Shown: piece after piece, positions 6,448 to 13,092 of the stretch
Position numbering within the stretch: the stretch's first letter is position 1
Layout: each line of letters opens with the position of its first letter
Source of the DNA: Alistipes sp.
GTDB taxonomy: Bacteria; Bacteroidota; Bacteroidia; Bacteroidales; Rikenellaceae
Assembly: GCA_017532885.1 (NCBI GenBank)
Contig: JAFXIS010000083.1
Location: forward strand, 1 to 16,937
Direction: 5' to 3'
Length of the DNA: 16,937 nt
Made by a program: the position numbers and the translations under genes
The notes under the pieces: generated by a model
Seen by the model: the letters and a program-made list of their open reading frames with translations, nothing else
Told to the model about the DNA's origin: nothing
The model's database searches: none

Positions 6448-7671
6448 ATGGCAAAAAATAAGGGCGAAAATATTGTAACTCAAGAGGTTGAAGTCGAAGA
6501 TTTGCGTCAGCGAGCCGTTGTTGTCGCAGTTATACGCGATTCGCAAAGCGTAGAGCAGGCTGAGGAGTTTTTGGCAGAGTTGGAGTTCTTGGCCGAAACA
6601 GCCGATATCGTCACCGTAAAACGCTTCACGCAGCGATTACCCCAACCTTCATCACGCATCTATGTCGGTCCGGGTAAGTTGGATGAGATAGCCGCTTACT
6701 GCGCCGAAAACGAGATTGATGTCGTAATTTTCGACGACGAGCTCTCCCCTTCGCAGACTCGCAATATCGAGAAGGTTATGCCGTGCCGTCTGTTGGACCG
6801 CACACGCCTTATCCTTGATATCTTCATGTCGCGCGCACGCACAGCTTACGCGAAAACGCAGGTGCAGTTGGCGCAGTATGAGTATATGCTACCCCGCTTG
6901 GCAGGTATGTGGACTCACCTTGAGCGCCAGCGAGGAGGTACAGGTACGCGTGGTGGAGCCGGAGAGCGCGAGATTGAGACCGACCGCCGTATTGTGCGTA
7001 ATCGTATCTCGAAGCTCAAAGAGGAGCTTTCGAAAATTGACCGCCAGATGGCCGTACAACGCTCGAACCGAGGCTCTATGGTGCGCGTCGCATTGGTCGG
7101 TTATACCAATGTGGGAAAATCTACGCTCATGAACCTTATCTCAAAAAGCGATGTTTTTGCCGAGAACAAACTCTTCGCAACGCTTGATACTACGGTACGC
7201 AAGGTGGTGTTCGACAATCTGCCATTCCTGTTGTCCGATACCGTAGGTTTTATTCGCAAGCTGCCTACCGAGCTTATTGAGTCGTTCAAATCTACGCTCG
7301 ACGAGGTTCGCGAAGCCGATTTGCTGATGCATGTTGTAGATATTTCGCACCCCAATTTCGAGGAGCATATCGCCGTTGTTAAGCAGACATTGCAGGATAT
7401 CGGCGCAGGCGACAAACCCGTATATTTGGTCTTTAACAAGATTGACGCCTACACCTATATTAAAAAAGAAGAGGACGACTTAACGCCTGCCACCAAGCGC
7501 AATCTATCGCTCGAGGATTTGAAGAAGAGCTGGATTGCCAAGGCAAATACTCCTTGTATATTTATCTCGGCCATGGAGCGTTTGAACATCGAAAAGCTGC
7601 GTACAGACCTTTATGGTATGGTTCGTGAGATACATGCAGGGCGTTATCCGTTTAACAACTTCCTTTATTAG
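6448..7671 (+). CDS. hflX: Ribosome-associated GTPase HflX
   Basis: HflX binds the large ribosomal subunit and, in bacteria where it was studied, splits or rescues stalled ribosomes under stress. In the 407-residue protein the N-terminal HflX domain carries YVGPGKLDEI (72-81) and VVIFDDELSPSQ; then comes the glycine-rich GGTGTRGGAGE (163-173) and a coiled-coil linker; then the GTPase domain with G1 GYTNVGKST (218-226), G3 DTVGF (264-268) and G4 NKID (330-333). I chose the ATG at 6448 because an in-frame GTG at 6421 falls in the upstream terminator and adds nine residues unlike the family. How it is transcribed is unclear: it starts only eight bases after the T-tract of the preceding gene's terminator, so it may rely on partial read-through or on a promoter I cannot identify. 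Confidence 0.96.
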   Translation: MAKNKGENIVTQEVEVEDLRQRAVVVAVIRDSQSVEQAEEFLAELEFLAETADIVTVKRFTQRLPQPSSRIYVGPGKLDEIAAYCAENEIDVVIFDDELSPSQTRNIEKVMPCRLLDRTRLILDIFMSRARTAYAKTQVQLAQYEYMLPRLAGMWTHLERQRGGTGTRGGAGEREIETDRRIVRNRISKLKEELSKIDRQMAVQRSNRGSMVRVALVGYTNVGKSTLMNLISKSDVFAENKLFATLDTTVRKVVFDNLPFLLSDTVGFIRKLPTELIESFKSTLDEVREADLLMHVVDISHPNFEEHIAVVKQTLQDIGAGDKPVYLVFNKIDAYTYIKKEEDDLTPATKRNLSLEDLKKSWIAKANTPCIFISAMERLNIEKLRTDLYGMVREIHAGRYPFNNFLY

Positions 7672-7719
7672 AAATTCGAGTGCTTATTTCGATAAATTTA
7701 ACCTAAAACAGATACCACG

Positions 7720-8373
7720 ATGATTCACATTCTGAACAAGGAGAACACTATCCTCAACAAGTTCCTCGCGCAAATACGCGACAAGGAAGTGCAGGGCGAC
7801 TCTATGCGTTTCCGCCGCAATTTGGAGCGCATTGGCGAAATTATGAGCTACGAAATCTCAAAGACCATGAACTACACCACGCAGATTATCCCTACCCCAC
7901 TCGGAGAGGCTGCGGTTGAGATGATTAGCGATGATATTGTTATTGCTACTATCCTGCGTGCCGGATTGCCACTGCATCAAGGCTTCCTGAACTACTTCGA
8001 CGATGCCCATAACGCCTTCGTGTCGGCTTATCGCAAGAGCAGCAAAGGCGGTAAGTTTACAATCAAGGTGGAATATATTTCGTCGTGCAATTTGGAGGGT
8101 AAAACTCTGCTTTTGGTAGACCCCATGTTGGCCACGGGAGCATCACTCGTTATGGTCTATGAGGCGTTGGTCGAGAAGTGTGGTCAGCCGAAGCATACTC
8201 ATGTAGCATCGGTTATCGCCTCGGAGCAGGGTGTGGATTATGCTCTGAAGCATATGCCCGCCAAAACCACTACTCTATGGTTGTGTGCCGTTGATGCCGA
8301 ACTCACATCGCGCTCTTACATCGTTCCGGGCATTGGTGATGCCGGTGACTTGGCCTTCGGCGAGAAGCTGTAA
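7720..8373 (+). CDS. upp: Uracil phosphoribosyltransferase
   Basis: Upp salvages uracil by joining it to phosphoribosyl pyrophosphate, giving UMP. The 217-residue sequence shows the PRPP loop VDPMLATGAS (133-142) and the uracil-binding C-terminal stretch VPGIGDAGDLAFG (202-214), the latter separating it from the bifunctional PyrR regulator. TILRAGLPLHQGF (77-89) is also typical. Length matches the family. It follows hflX by 48 bp on the same strand and ends at a strong terminator. A promoter in the 48-bp gap is not obvious, so it may be co-transcribed with hflX. Confidence 0.95.
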   Translation: MIHILNKENTILNKFLAQIRDKEVQGDSMRFRRNLERIGEIMSYEISKTMNYTTQIIPTPLGEAAVEMISDDIVIATILRAGLPLHQGFLNYFDDAHNAFVSAYRKSSKGGKFTIKVEYISSCNLEGKTLLLVDPMLATGASLVMVYEALVEKCGQPKHTHVASVIASEQGVDYALKHMPAKTTTLWLCAVDAELTSRSYIVPGIGDAGDLAFGEKL

Positions 8374-8393
8374 GACGATACATTTTATTATAT

Positions 8394-8431
8394 ATATGGG
8401 CGACTCTTCTTGCGGTTGCCCATATTTTTTT
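8394..8431 (+). terminator. Terminator of upp
   Basis: ATATGGGC pairs with GCCCATAT and four further pairs (two of them G-U) extend the stem inwards to GACT/GGTT; a run of T residues to 8431 follows. Confidence 0.93.
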
Positions 8432-8463
8432 GCACCGTGTCAAGAACTGTCACTGCGCAGCTC

Positions 8464-8471
8464 TACCTTTG
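8464..8471 (+). promoter_or_regulatory. -7 box before the 25-codon micro-ORF
   Basis: TACCTTTG is a perfect TAnnTTTG match, 25 bp before the ATG at 8496. No TTTG lies at the standard -33 distance; the nearest is too far upstream, at the end of the upp terminator. Confidence 0.5.
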
Positions 8472-8495
8472 CCGAAAACCTTAAAAGTTAGAGTT

Positions 8496-8573
8496 ATGTT
8501 ATTCGGTATTTTATGTTTTATCGGCATCTTTGCCGAAGTATTAGGTATGATGTGCGGAAACGAAAGGCGATAA
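8496..8573 (+). CDS. Putative 25-residue membrane micro-protein
   Basis: This is a short ORF, ATG at 8496 to TAA at 8571-8573. It begins MLFGILCFIGIFAEVLG and ends in the charged GNERR, so it would be one hydrophobic helix of about 17 residues with a positive tail and two cysteines. I do not recognise it. In favour of a real gene are the perfect -7 box 25 bp upstream, the isolated position between the upp terminator and the next promoter, and a composition that makes good sense as a membrane peptide. Against it are its length, the missing -33 box, no evident terminator after it and no Shine-Dalgarno. Function unknown; comparable micro-proteins often modify a membrane complex or act as toxins. 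Confidence 0.45.
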   Translation: MLFGILCFIGIFAEVLGMMCGNERR

Positions 8574-8843
8574 AGATTGCCCCCTATCACATTGCGATGT
8601 TTTATTTCTCTATTGCCAACAAATTGACATACTAAAAATAAATATTAGGAGTTTAGAAGTTGGTTAAATTTGTTTACGAAATTATTTTATGGTTGTTTTG
8701 TGGCTATTTTTTCGTCGGATTTGAGGCGCATAGCAACCCCTATGTAACGAGAATCCGGCGAAAAAAGAGTCGTAAACAACTTAAAAGAACAAGATGAATA
8801 AATTTTAAGCAGCTTCTTTTATCCCGTGGAAAATAATTTTCAG
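8574..8843. other. Gene-free region with an unusual T-first hairpin
   Basis: No gene is supported. The main structure is a 15-bp stem, TTTTTTCGTCGGATT (8707-8721) with AATCCGGCGAAAAAA (8752-8766), one G-U pair, and an inner GCATAG/CTATGT helix (8728-8733 with 8740-8745). The T-run precedes the stem and the A-run follows it on both strands, so it does not have terminator polarity. Confidence 0.6.
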
Positions 8844-8851
8844 TAACTTTG
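8844..8851 (+). promoter_or_regulatory. -7 box of the TlpA-like lipoprotein gene
   Basis: TAACTTTG matches the -7 consensus 21 bp before the ATG. Its presence shows that a TTG at 8849, inside the box, cannot be the translation start. Confidence 0.7.
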
Positions 8852-8872
8852 CCTAAAAGTATCTCGGTAATT

Positions 8873-9964
8873 ATGAAAAATAGACTTATACTCCTTTTAT
8901 TAACCTTGGCGTTAGGGGCATGCTCGCGCGGCATAAAGTTCGACATCGACGGACTTCTTGTCGAGAATGCCGCAAATAGGGTTTACCTTGTTGTAGAAGG
9001 AACAACCATCGACACGCTTGCTACAACCTCGGTCGGTACAGATAATAAATTCTGCCTGCGTGGAGAGGTGGCAGAGCCTACAACGGCTTTTCTATGCGAT
9101 GACAACGGCAATGTCCTCACTGTGCTACTACTGGAGGAGGAGCAGCTCTATCTCCGCCCGCTGCCCACCGGAGGATACATAGCCGAAGGAGGTGCTATAA
9201 ACGACAAATACAACCTCGTGATGCAACGCCTATCGGATATTGCCATGCAGCTCGCAAAATTGGACTACACGACCGATTATGCCGAGGAGGAGTATGAATC
9301 ACTCCTATTCAAATATCAGGATATCCTCTCGACCGCCATTAGCGATAATTTAGACAACTTAGTAGGCGTTGAGCTATTCCTCAGTCAGGAGTCACGCGGC
9401 ATGACCGCCGAAGATATGCGCATCCGCTTTGCGCAATTCTCCCCCAAGATGCAGGCCCTATCCGCAATGCGCCATTTTGCCGAGTATATAGATATTTACG
9501 CCCGCACCGAGATTGGTAAGTCGTTTATCGATGTGGAGCTAAACGCCATTTCGAGCGATGTCACTACCCTCGGCGAGGTGTGCGGAAATGGGGATTGGGT
9601 GCTACTCGATTTCTGGGCTACATGGTGCGAGCCCTGCTGCCGCGAGATACCTATGCTGCGCGAGCTATACGCGAAATATGCCTTGCAGGGCTTCGAGATA
9701 TGCAGCATATCGCTCGACCGCGACCCAGACCGTTGGCGCGCATTCATCCAGCAAAACGATATGCTTTGGATAAATGCCCTGGAGCCGACCGAAGGTACAA
9801 CTCCTGCTGCCGAGATATATGGATTGCAATCTATCCCTGCAAATTTCCTAATCTCGCCCGATGGCGTTATCGTAGCACGAAACCTGCATGGCGAGATGCT
9901 GAAGCATGAATTGGAACATATATTTGGAGATTGCGAATGCAATGAAAACACTACAAATCAATAG
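8873..9964 (+). CDS. TlpA-like thioredoxin-fold lipoprotein
   Basis: This 363-residue protein is probably a periplasmic, membrane-anchored thiol-disulphide oxidoreductase. It has a lipoprotein signal, MKNRLILLLLTLALGAC, with the lipid-bearing cysteine at residue 17. Residues of about 20-105 resemble the DUF4369 beta-domain common in Bacteroidota redox lipoproteins (FDIDGLLVENAANRVYLV); a helical stretch follows (115-215); the C-terminal thioredoxin domain (about 230-355) has LLDFWATWCEPC with active-site cysteines at 252 and 255, and a cis-proline in S-I-P (320-322). A third cysteine (256) directly follows the active site, which is unusual. The C-terminus also holds a CEC. Substrates are unknown; such proteins often reduce cytochrome c or surface-protein disulphides. 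It stands alone with its own -7 box; the ATG at 8873 fits the signal peptide. Confidence 0.93.
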   Translation: MKNRLILLLLTLALGACSRGIKFDIDGLLVENAANRVYLVVEGTTIDTLATTSVGTDNKFCLRGEVAEPTTAFLCDDNGNVLTVLLLEEEQLYLRPLPTGGYIAEGGAINDKYNLVMQRLSDIAMQLAKLDYTTDYAEEEYESLLFKYQDILSTAISDNLDNLVGVELFLSQESRGMTAEDMRIRFAQFSPKMQALSAMRHFAEYIDIYARTEIGKSFIDVELNAISSDVTTLGEVCGNGDWVLLDFWATWCEPCCREIPMLRELYAKYALQGFEICSISLDRDPDRWRAFIQQNDMLWINALEPTEGTTPAAEIYGLQSIPANFLISPDGVIVARNLHGEMLKHELEHIFGDCECNENTTNQ

Positions 9965-10010
9965 ATTGCGCGCCAAAAGCGAAAAATAAATAAAAATTTT
10001 TCAAAAAATA

Positions 10011-10042
10011 TTTGGACATAACAAAAATTCGCCGTACATTTG
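10011..10042 (+). promoter_or_regulatory. Promoter of tRNA-Arg
   Basis: A -33 TTTG (10011-10014) and a -7 TACATTTG (10035-10042) lie 20 nt apart, a full consensus match, with the predicted start about 12 nt before the mature tRNA. Confidence 0.88.
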
Positions 10043-10060
10043 CACTCGCAATCAGTAAAT

Positions 10061-10134
10061 GGCTCCGTAGCTCAACTGAATAGAGTACTTGACTACGGAT
10101 CAAGCGGTTACAGGTTTGAATCCTGTCGGAGTCA
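10061..10134 (+). tRNA. tRNA-Arg (anticodon ACG)
   Basis: The cloverleaf is complete: acceptor GGCTCCG/CGGAGTC (one G-U pair), anticodon stem CTTGA/TCAAG around loop CTACGGA, and a T-arm of ACAGG-TTTGAAT-CCTGT. The anticodon ACG (10095-10097) reads CGN arginine codons after A34 is changed to inosine. The CCA end is not encoded. A terminator follows at 10144. Confidence 0.96.
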
Positions 10135-10143
10135 CTTGATTTT

Positions 10144-10175
10144 AAGGCGGTTATCTTTTAGATGACCGCTTTTTT
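10144..10175 (+). terminator. Terminator of tRNA-Arg
   Basis: GCGGTTATC pairs with GATGACCGC, with flanking A-T pairs, and a run of six T residues follows. Confidence 0.92.
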
Positions 10176-10272
10176 GTTTATATAACCACTTCCTGACAGG
10201 ATTCTTCTGCTTGGGCGGTGTGGGTATAGAAATCAACTGCGGCCCGACATCCGACACCAACCATGCCCTCCC
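10176..10272. other. Short spacer with no recognised gene
   Basis: No gene is supported. The sequence is less AT-rich than other spacers and a plus-strand frame is open from about 10197 to 10317, giving a peptide with FFCLGGVGIEINCGPTSD that I cannot place; it may be the relic of a gene. It also holds GACAGGATTC (10195-10204), the reverse complement of part of the tRNA-Arg T-arm. Confidence 0.4.
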
Positions 10273-10314
10273 TAAACAACAAAGGCTGCCCAATCGGACA
10301 GCCTTTATTGTTTA
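10273..10314 (-). terminator. Terminator of rpsT
   Basis: TAAACAACAAAGGCTG pairs with CAGCCTTTATTGTTTA (one mismatch in 16 pairs) around a 10-nt loop. It is 16 bp beyond the rpsT stop on the minus strand. Confidence 0.88.
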
Positions 10315-10330
10315 GACCAAATGTCTACGC

Positions 10331-10585
10331 TTATGCCAAAGCATTTACATGCAATGCCAAAGAGCTCTTCAAGTTAGCGGCCTTATTCTTGTGGATAATG
10401 CCGTGCTTTGCCAACTTATCAAGCATTGAACATACCTTAGGAAGTGCTGCAACAGCTGCGGCCTTCTCGGTTGTGTTGCGTAGAGCCTTCACAGCGTTAC
10501 GAGCAGTCTTGTGATAAAGACGGTTGTGCGCACGCTTTGTTACGGTCTGACGAATTCTCTTCTTTGATGACTTGTGATTTGCCAT
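10331..10585 (-). CDS. rpsT: Ribosomal protein bS20
   Basis: bS20 is a small basic protein that binds 16S rRNA early in 30S assembly. All 84 residues fit: [36 protein letters not shown] at the N-terminus in pieces typical of the family, then [31 protein letters not shown]. It lies downstream of tRNA-Glu on the same strand with a structured 150-nt spacer, so both probably come from the tRNA promoter. bS20 represses its own synthesis in E. coli; the hairpins in the spacer could serve a similar purpose here. Confidence 0.97.
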   Translation of the reverse strand: MANHKSSKKRIRQTVTKRAHNRLYHKTARNAVKALRNTTEKAAAVAALPKVCSMLDKLAKHGIIHKNKAANLKSSLALHVNALA

Positions 10586-10735
10586 AATTCTAAATTGTTT
10601 ATTTTTTACTTTTACTGTTTCCGTTTAATTTCCTCCGCCCTCAAAAGGCGGAAATCCTTGAGCCTCCGGCTCGGGCACCTCGTAGGCACCAAAAAAATCT
10701 TTACCGCTGTCAAATGGTCTTACGACCATAAGTCG
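10586..10735 (-). promoter_or_regulatory. Structured spacer between tRNA-Glu and rpsT
   Basis: On the minus strand, 5' to 3', three hairpins follow the tRNA: ATGGTC-GTAA-GACCAT; GAGCC-GGA-GGCTC; and CCGCC/GGCGG around a short loop, the last being about 45 nt before the rpsT start. A T7 run after the first hairpin could give partial termination. A leader that regulates rpsT or a tRNA-processing signal are the two simple readings. Confidence 0.5.
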
Positions 10736-10807
10736 TAGTCCATAGGAGAGTCGAACTCCTCTTTCAAGAATGAAAATCTTGCGTCCTAACCGATAGACGA
10801 ATGGACC
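10736..10807 (-). tRNA. tRNA-Glu (anticodon UUC)
   Basis: Acceptor GGTCCAT/ATGGACT (terminal G-U), anticodon stem CAAGA/TCTTG around loop TTTTCAT with anticodon TTC, and a T-arm GAGGAG-TTCGACT-CTCCT make a standard 72-nt tRNA-Glu. The CCA end is not encoded. It is first in a unit with rpsT. Confidence 0.95.
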
Positions 10808-10849
10808 TTACCACTATTATGTACCCCAAAGGATGACACTTTAGCGGTG

Positions 10850-10880
10850 CAAAGGTAACCAAAAAATTGTAATATACAAT
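10850..10880 (-). promoter_or_regulatory. Promoter of tRNA-Glu/rpsT
   Basis: On the minus strand a -7 TACCTTTG (10850-10857) follows ATTG (10877-10880) at a 19-nt distance. An inverted repeat ATTGTA-ATA-TACAAT (10866-10880) overlaps the -33 region. Confidence 0.75.
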
Positions 10881-10890
10881 AAAAGCGGAT

Positions 10891-10929
10891 AAAAAAAGTG
10901 CGACAAAGTAATTTAATACTCTGTCGCAC
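10891..10929 (-). terminator. Terminator of adk
   Basis: GTGCGACA pairs with TGTCGCAC and, after one mismatch, AGTA pairs with TACT. On the minus strand seven T residues follow. It is 24 bp beyond the adk stop. Confidence 0.95.
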
Positions 10930-10953
10930 ATATATTTCACTACTCCGAAATCG

Positions 10954-11529
10954 CTACTTGTAAGAATCGATAGCTGCGCAGATGCGGTCAAAGACCTCAT
11001 CCATAGTACCTACGCCGTCAATGGCAACATACTTACCCTGCTTTGAGTAGTACTCGGCAACAACCTCGGTCTGCTCGCGATAAACGGCAATGCGGTTACG
11101 AATAACATCCTCCGAAGCATCGTCGGCACGCCCCGAATCCTTGCCACGCAACAGGATGCGCTGCACCAGCTCCTCCTCGGGAACATCCATATAAATCATA
11201 AGCGTAACGCTCAAGCCATCCTCCGCCAAGAGCGTATCAAAAGCCTCAGCCTGAGCCGTAGTACGAGGGAAACCGTCAAAGATATTACCCACAGCCTCAC
11301 GATGCTCCGACATATAGTTGCGCACCATGCCTATAACGATTGAATCGGGAGCCAGCTGACCGGCAGCAATATACTCCTGCATACTTTTACCCAACTCTGT
11401 TTGGCGAGCAATCTCACCGCGTATAACCTCACCCGTAGATATATGGTTGATGTTGTACTTCTCCTTAATTCGCGCCGCCTGCGTACCCTTACCGCAGCCG
11501 GGGGCTCCAAACAATATAATATTAAGCAT
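10954..11529 (-). CDS. adk: Adenylate kinase
   Basis: Adk interconverts 2 ADP with ATP plus AMP and sets the cell's adenylate balance. The 191-residue protein has the P-loop GAPGCGKGTQ (residues 8-17), the AMP site HISTGEVIRGEI, D-G-F-P-R-T (the DGFPR motif), and a short LID region LLRGKDSGRADD without the zinc-binding cysteines. This short form is normal for the phylum. I chose the ATG at 11529; the ORF stays open to 11592, but the promoter's -7 box (11563-11570) lies within that extension, so it cannot be translated from that promoter. It ends at a strong terminator. Confidence 0.96.
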   Translation of the reverse strand: MLNIILFGAPGCGKGTQAARIKEKYNINHISTGEVIRGEIARQTELGKSMQEYIAAGQLAPDSIVIGMVRNYMSEHREAVGNIFDGFPRTTAQAEAFDTLLAEDGLSVTLMIYMDVPEEELVQRILLRGKDSGRADDASEDVIRNRIAVYREQTEVVAEYYSKQGKYVAIDGVGTMDEVFDRICAAIDSYK

Positions 11530-11562
11530 TTGTTTAGTAGTTTTGTTTAACCTAACCGATGC

Positions 11563-11593
11563 CAAAATTACAAAAACTTCGCGATAACGCAAT
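11563..11593 (-). promoter_or_regulatory. Promoter of adk
   Basis: On the minus strand a -7 TAATTTTG (11563-11570) follows ATTG (11590-11593) by 19 nt, the same arrangement as the tRNA-Glu promoter. The predicted leader is about 27 nt. Confidence 0.75.
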
Positions 11594-11671
11594 ATTTCCT
11601 GGCTTTTTTCTTCGATTAAGCCCTCAAATTACAGCATTCTCTTCTGTCGTCAAACTTATTTACACACAATC

Positions 11672-12703
11672 CTACTCCTTAAATCCCTGTGCACGCAACT
11701 TTATATCGCTGCCATCGGGAGTTACGAGATATGCGCCTGTCGTTTCGCGGGTAATATGACCGATAATATCCACCAAGCCGAGGCGCATAACCTGCTCCTG
11801 CATAGCCAACGGCACGGTGAACATCAACTCGTACTCCTCGCCACCATTCAACGCCGCGACTACGGGATCCAAGTGCATCTCCTCGGCCAGAGCTGTTGTC
11901 TGCTTGGCGATGGGTATGCGGTCGAGGTAGATTCGCGCACCGCACTTCGATGACTTGCAAATCTGCAACACCTCGCTTGCCAGACCGTCCGAGATATCAA
12001 TCATCGAAGTAGGGACAATCTTCTCCTCCGCCAACGCCTCGATGATATCCTTACGCGCACGCGGCTTCAGGTAACGCTGCAACAGATATTCATAACCACC
12101 GAACTGTGGCTCGGGATTCTCCACATCGCGCAGCACGCGCTTCTCGCGCTCCAAAAGTTGCAAGCCCATATATGCCGCACCCAAGTTGCCTGTCAGGCAG
12201 ATAAGGTCGTTGAACTGCGCGCCACTGCGATATGCAATGGACTTGCGTTTGGCACGACCTACGGCTGTGATGTTAATCACAAGGCCCGTCATCGATGCCG
12301 AAGTGTCACCCCCAACCAAATCTACGCCCAACTCCGAGCATGCGAACTCAATGCCCTCGTAGAGGTCCTTCAACGCCTCAACCGACATCTTCGACGACAC
12401 GCCCAACGAGATTGTAATCTGCTCGGGCTTGGCGTTCATAGCCAGCACATCGCTCACGCCAACCGTTACGGCCTTGTAGCCCAAGTGCTTGAGCGGGAAG
12501 TAGGTCAAATCGAAGTCTATGCCCTCCAACAGAGTGTCGGTCGTCACGACCACAGCATCATCACGCCCTGCGGCTATAACGGCAGCATCGTCACCCACAC
12601 CCTTCAATGTTGATCTATTCTTCGGCTGAAAACCCTCGGTAAGATGGTCAATCAAACCAAACTCGCCCAACTCTGCAATCTCGGTACGCTTCTTATCGCT
12701 CAT
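11672..12703 (-). CDS. thiL: Thiamine-monophosphate kinase ThiL
   Basis: ThiL phosphorylates thiamine monophosphate to thiamine pyrophosphate, the last step of the cofactor's synthesis. The 343-residue protein is of the PurM/AIR-synthase-like fold: GVGDDAAV (35-42), TTDTLLEGIDF (54-64), SDVLAMNAKP (84-93), VGGDTS, and SDGLASE with the C-terminal NGGEEYEL. I chose the ATG at 12703, just before SDKKRTEIAELGEFGLI; the ORF runs on to 12748 but the promoter's -7 box (12721-12728) lies in that extension. No other thiamine gene is nearby and I see no TPP riboswitch. The TTCAAAA repeat array ends right at its promoter. Confidence 0.95.
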   Translation of the reverse strand: MSDKKRTEIAELGEFGLIDHLTEGFQPKNRSTLKGVGDDAAVIAAGRDDAVVVTTDTLLEGIDFDLTYFPLKHLGYKAVTVGVSDVLAMNAKPEQITISLGVSSKMSVEALKDLYEGIEFACSELGVDLVGGDTSASMTGLVINITAVGRAKRKSIAYRSGAQFNDLICLTGNLGAAYMGLQLLEREKRVLRDVENPEPQFGGYEYLLQRYLKPRARKDIIEALAEEKIVPTSMIDISDGLASEVLQICKSSKCGARIYLDRIPIAKQTTALAEEMHLDPVVAALNGGEEYELMFTVPLAMQEQVMRLGLVDIIGHITRETTGAYLVTPDGSDIKLRAQGFKE

Positions 12704-12720
12704 AATGGAAATATTTTTGA

Positions 12721-12728
12721 CAAAGATA
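12721..12728 (-). promoter_or_regulatory. -7 box of thiL, abutting a TTCAAAA array
   Basis: On the minus strand TATCTTTG matches the -7 consensus. The possible -33 TTTG boxes come from the TTCAAAA heptamer array: one gives a 17-nt spacer (12746-12749), the next a 24-nt one (12753-12756). Neither is the ideal 19-21. Confidence 0.65.
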
Positions 12729-12736
12729 CAGATAAA

Positions 12737-12759
12737 TTCAAAATTCAAAATTCAAAATT
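12737..12759. repeat. TTCAAAA heptamer array
   Basis: Three copies of TTCAAAA plus TT in tandem. A single related copy, AATTCAAAATTA, lies at about 12960-12971, so the roughly 200-bp repeat cluster between them is flanked by direct repeats. Confidence 0.8.
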
Positions 12760-12892
12760 AACCTGACATAAAGTCGGTTTTTCCTCCTTCGTACCTCGAA
12801 AATTCAAATAAATTGGCTGATGCACGGAAATAATTATCAAAAAAAATGTCATGCCACATTTTGGAATGAAATGACAAAATGATTGGCATCTC

Positions 12893-12958
12893 TATATGCA
12901 ATACCCCGTTAGGGATTCCAGTCCTCGCCCAACGGCTCGGTGGAATGACGACCATATA
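12893..12958 (-). repeat. REP-like nested inverted repeat
   Basis: Outer arms TATATG/CATATA enclose inner arms ATTCCA/TGGAAT. Read on the minus strand the core runs from GTCATTCC to GGAATCC (12913-12949), the form of REP-type repeats found dispersed in many bacterial genomes. Only one copy is in this window, so the assignment rests on resemblance. Confidence 0.5.
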
Positions 12959-13056
12959 AAATTCAAAATTATTAAACCAACGCACTTCAACACTCCACAT
13001 ATTTTCAAAAAAAACATCTTCGTTTCGTCTTTTTCGCTATTTTTAAGTCTTATAAG

Positions 13057-13070
13057 CAAACGGCCGTTTG
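13057..13070. promoter_or_regulatory. Perfect 14-bp palindrome before the sigma-factor gene
   Basis: CAAACGGCCGTTTG is a perfect palindrome 22 bp before the ATG. A near-consensus -7 box TATTTTTA lies at 13038-13045, so the palindrome would fall just after the transcript start, where a bound dimer could block transcription. Confidence 0.4.
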
Positions 13071-13092
13071 AAATAACAAACAAAACAAAGAG

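Larger units (their letters stand above)
12760..13092. other. Gene-free region with a REP-like repeat cluster
   Basis: No gene is supported. It holds a hairpin ATGCCACATTTTG/CAAAATG-AT-TGGCAT (12851-12889), then a nested inverted repeat (12893-12958), then a TTCAAAA copy, then the presumed promoter region of the sigma-factor gene with a 14-bp palindrome (13057-13070). Confidence 0.65.

Noticed and set aside
8707..8766. Intrinsic terminator
   Set aside because: The T-run precedes the stem and the A-run follows on both strands, the wrong polarity.
8849..8872. TTG start of the TlpA-like gene at 8849
   Set aside because: It is inside the -7 promoter box; the lipoprotein signal begins at ATG 8873.
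10195..10204. Attachment-site remnant of the tRNA-Arg gene
   Set aside because: GACAGGATTC matches only 10 nt of the T-arm and in inverted orientation; integration leaves longer direct repeats, and no integrase is present.
10197..10317. Small protein gene between tRNA-Arg and rpsT
   Set aside because: The frame lacks a start codon in a sensible place and runs through the rpsT terminator; at most it is a relic.
12761..12781. Small plus-strand terminator (CTGAC/GTCGG then T5)
   Set aside because: The stem is only five pairs, one of them G-U, and no plus-strand gene precedes it.
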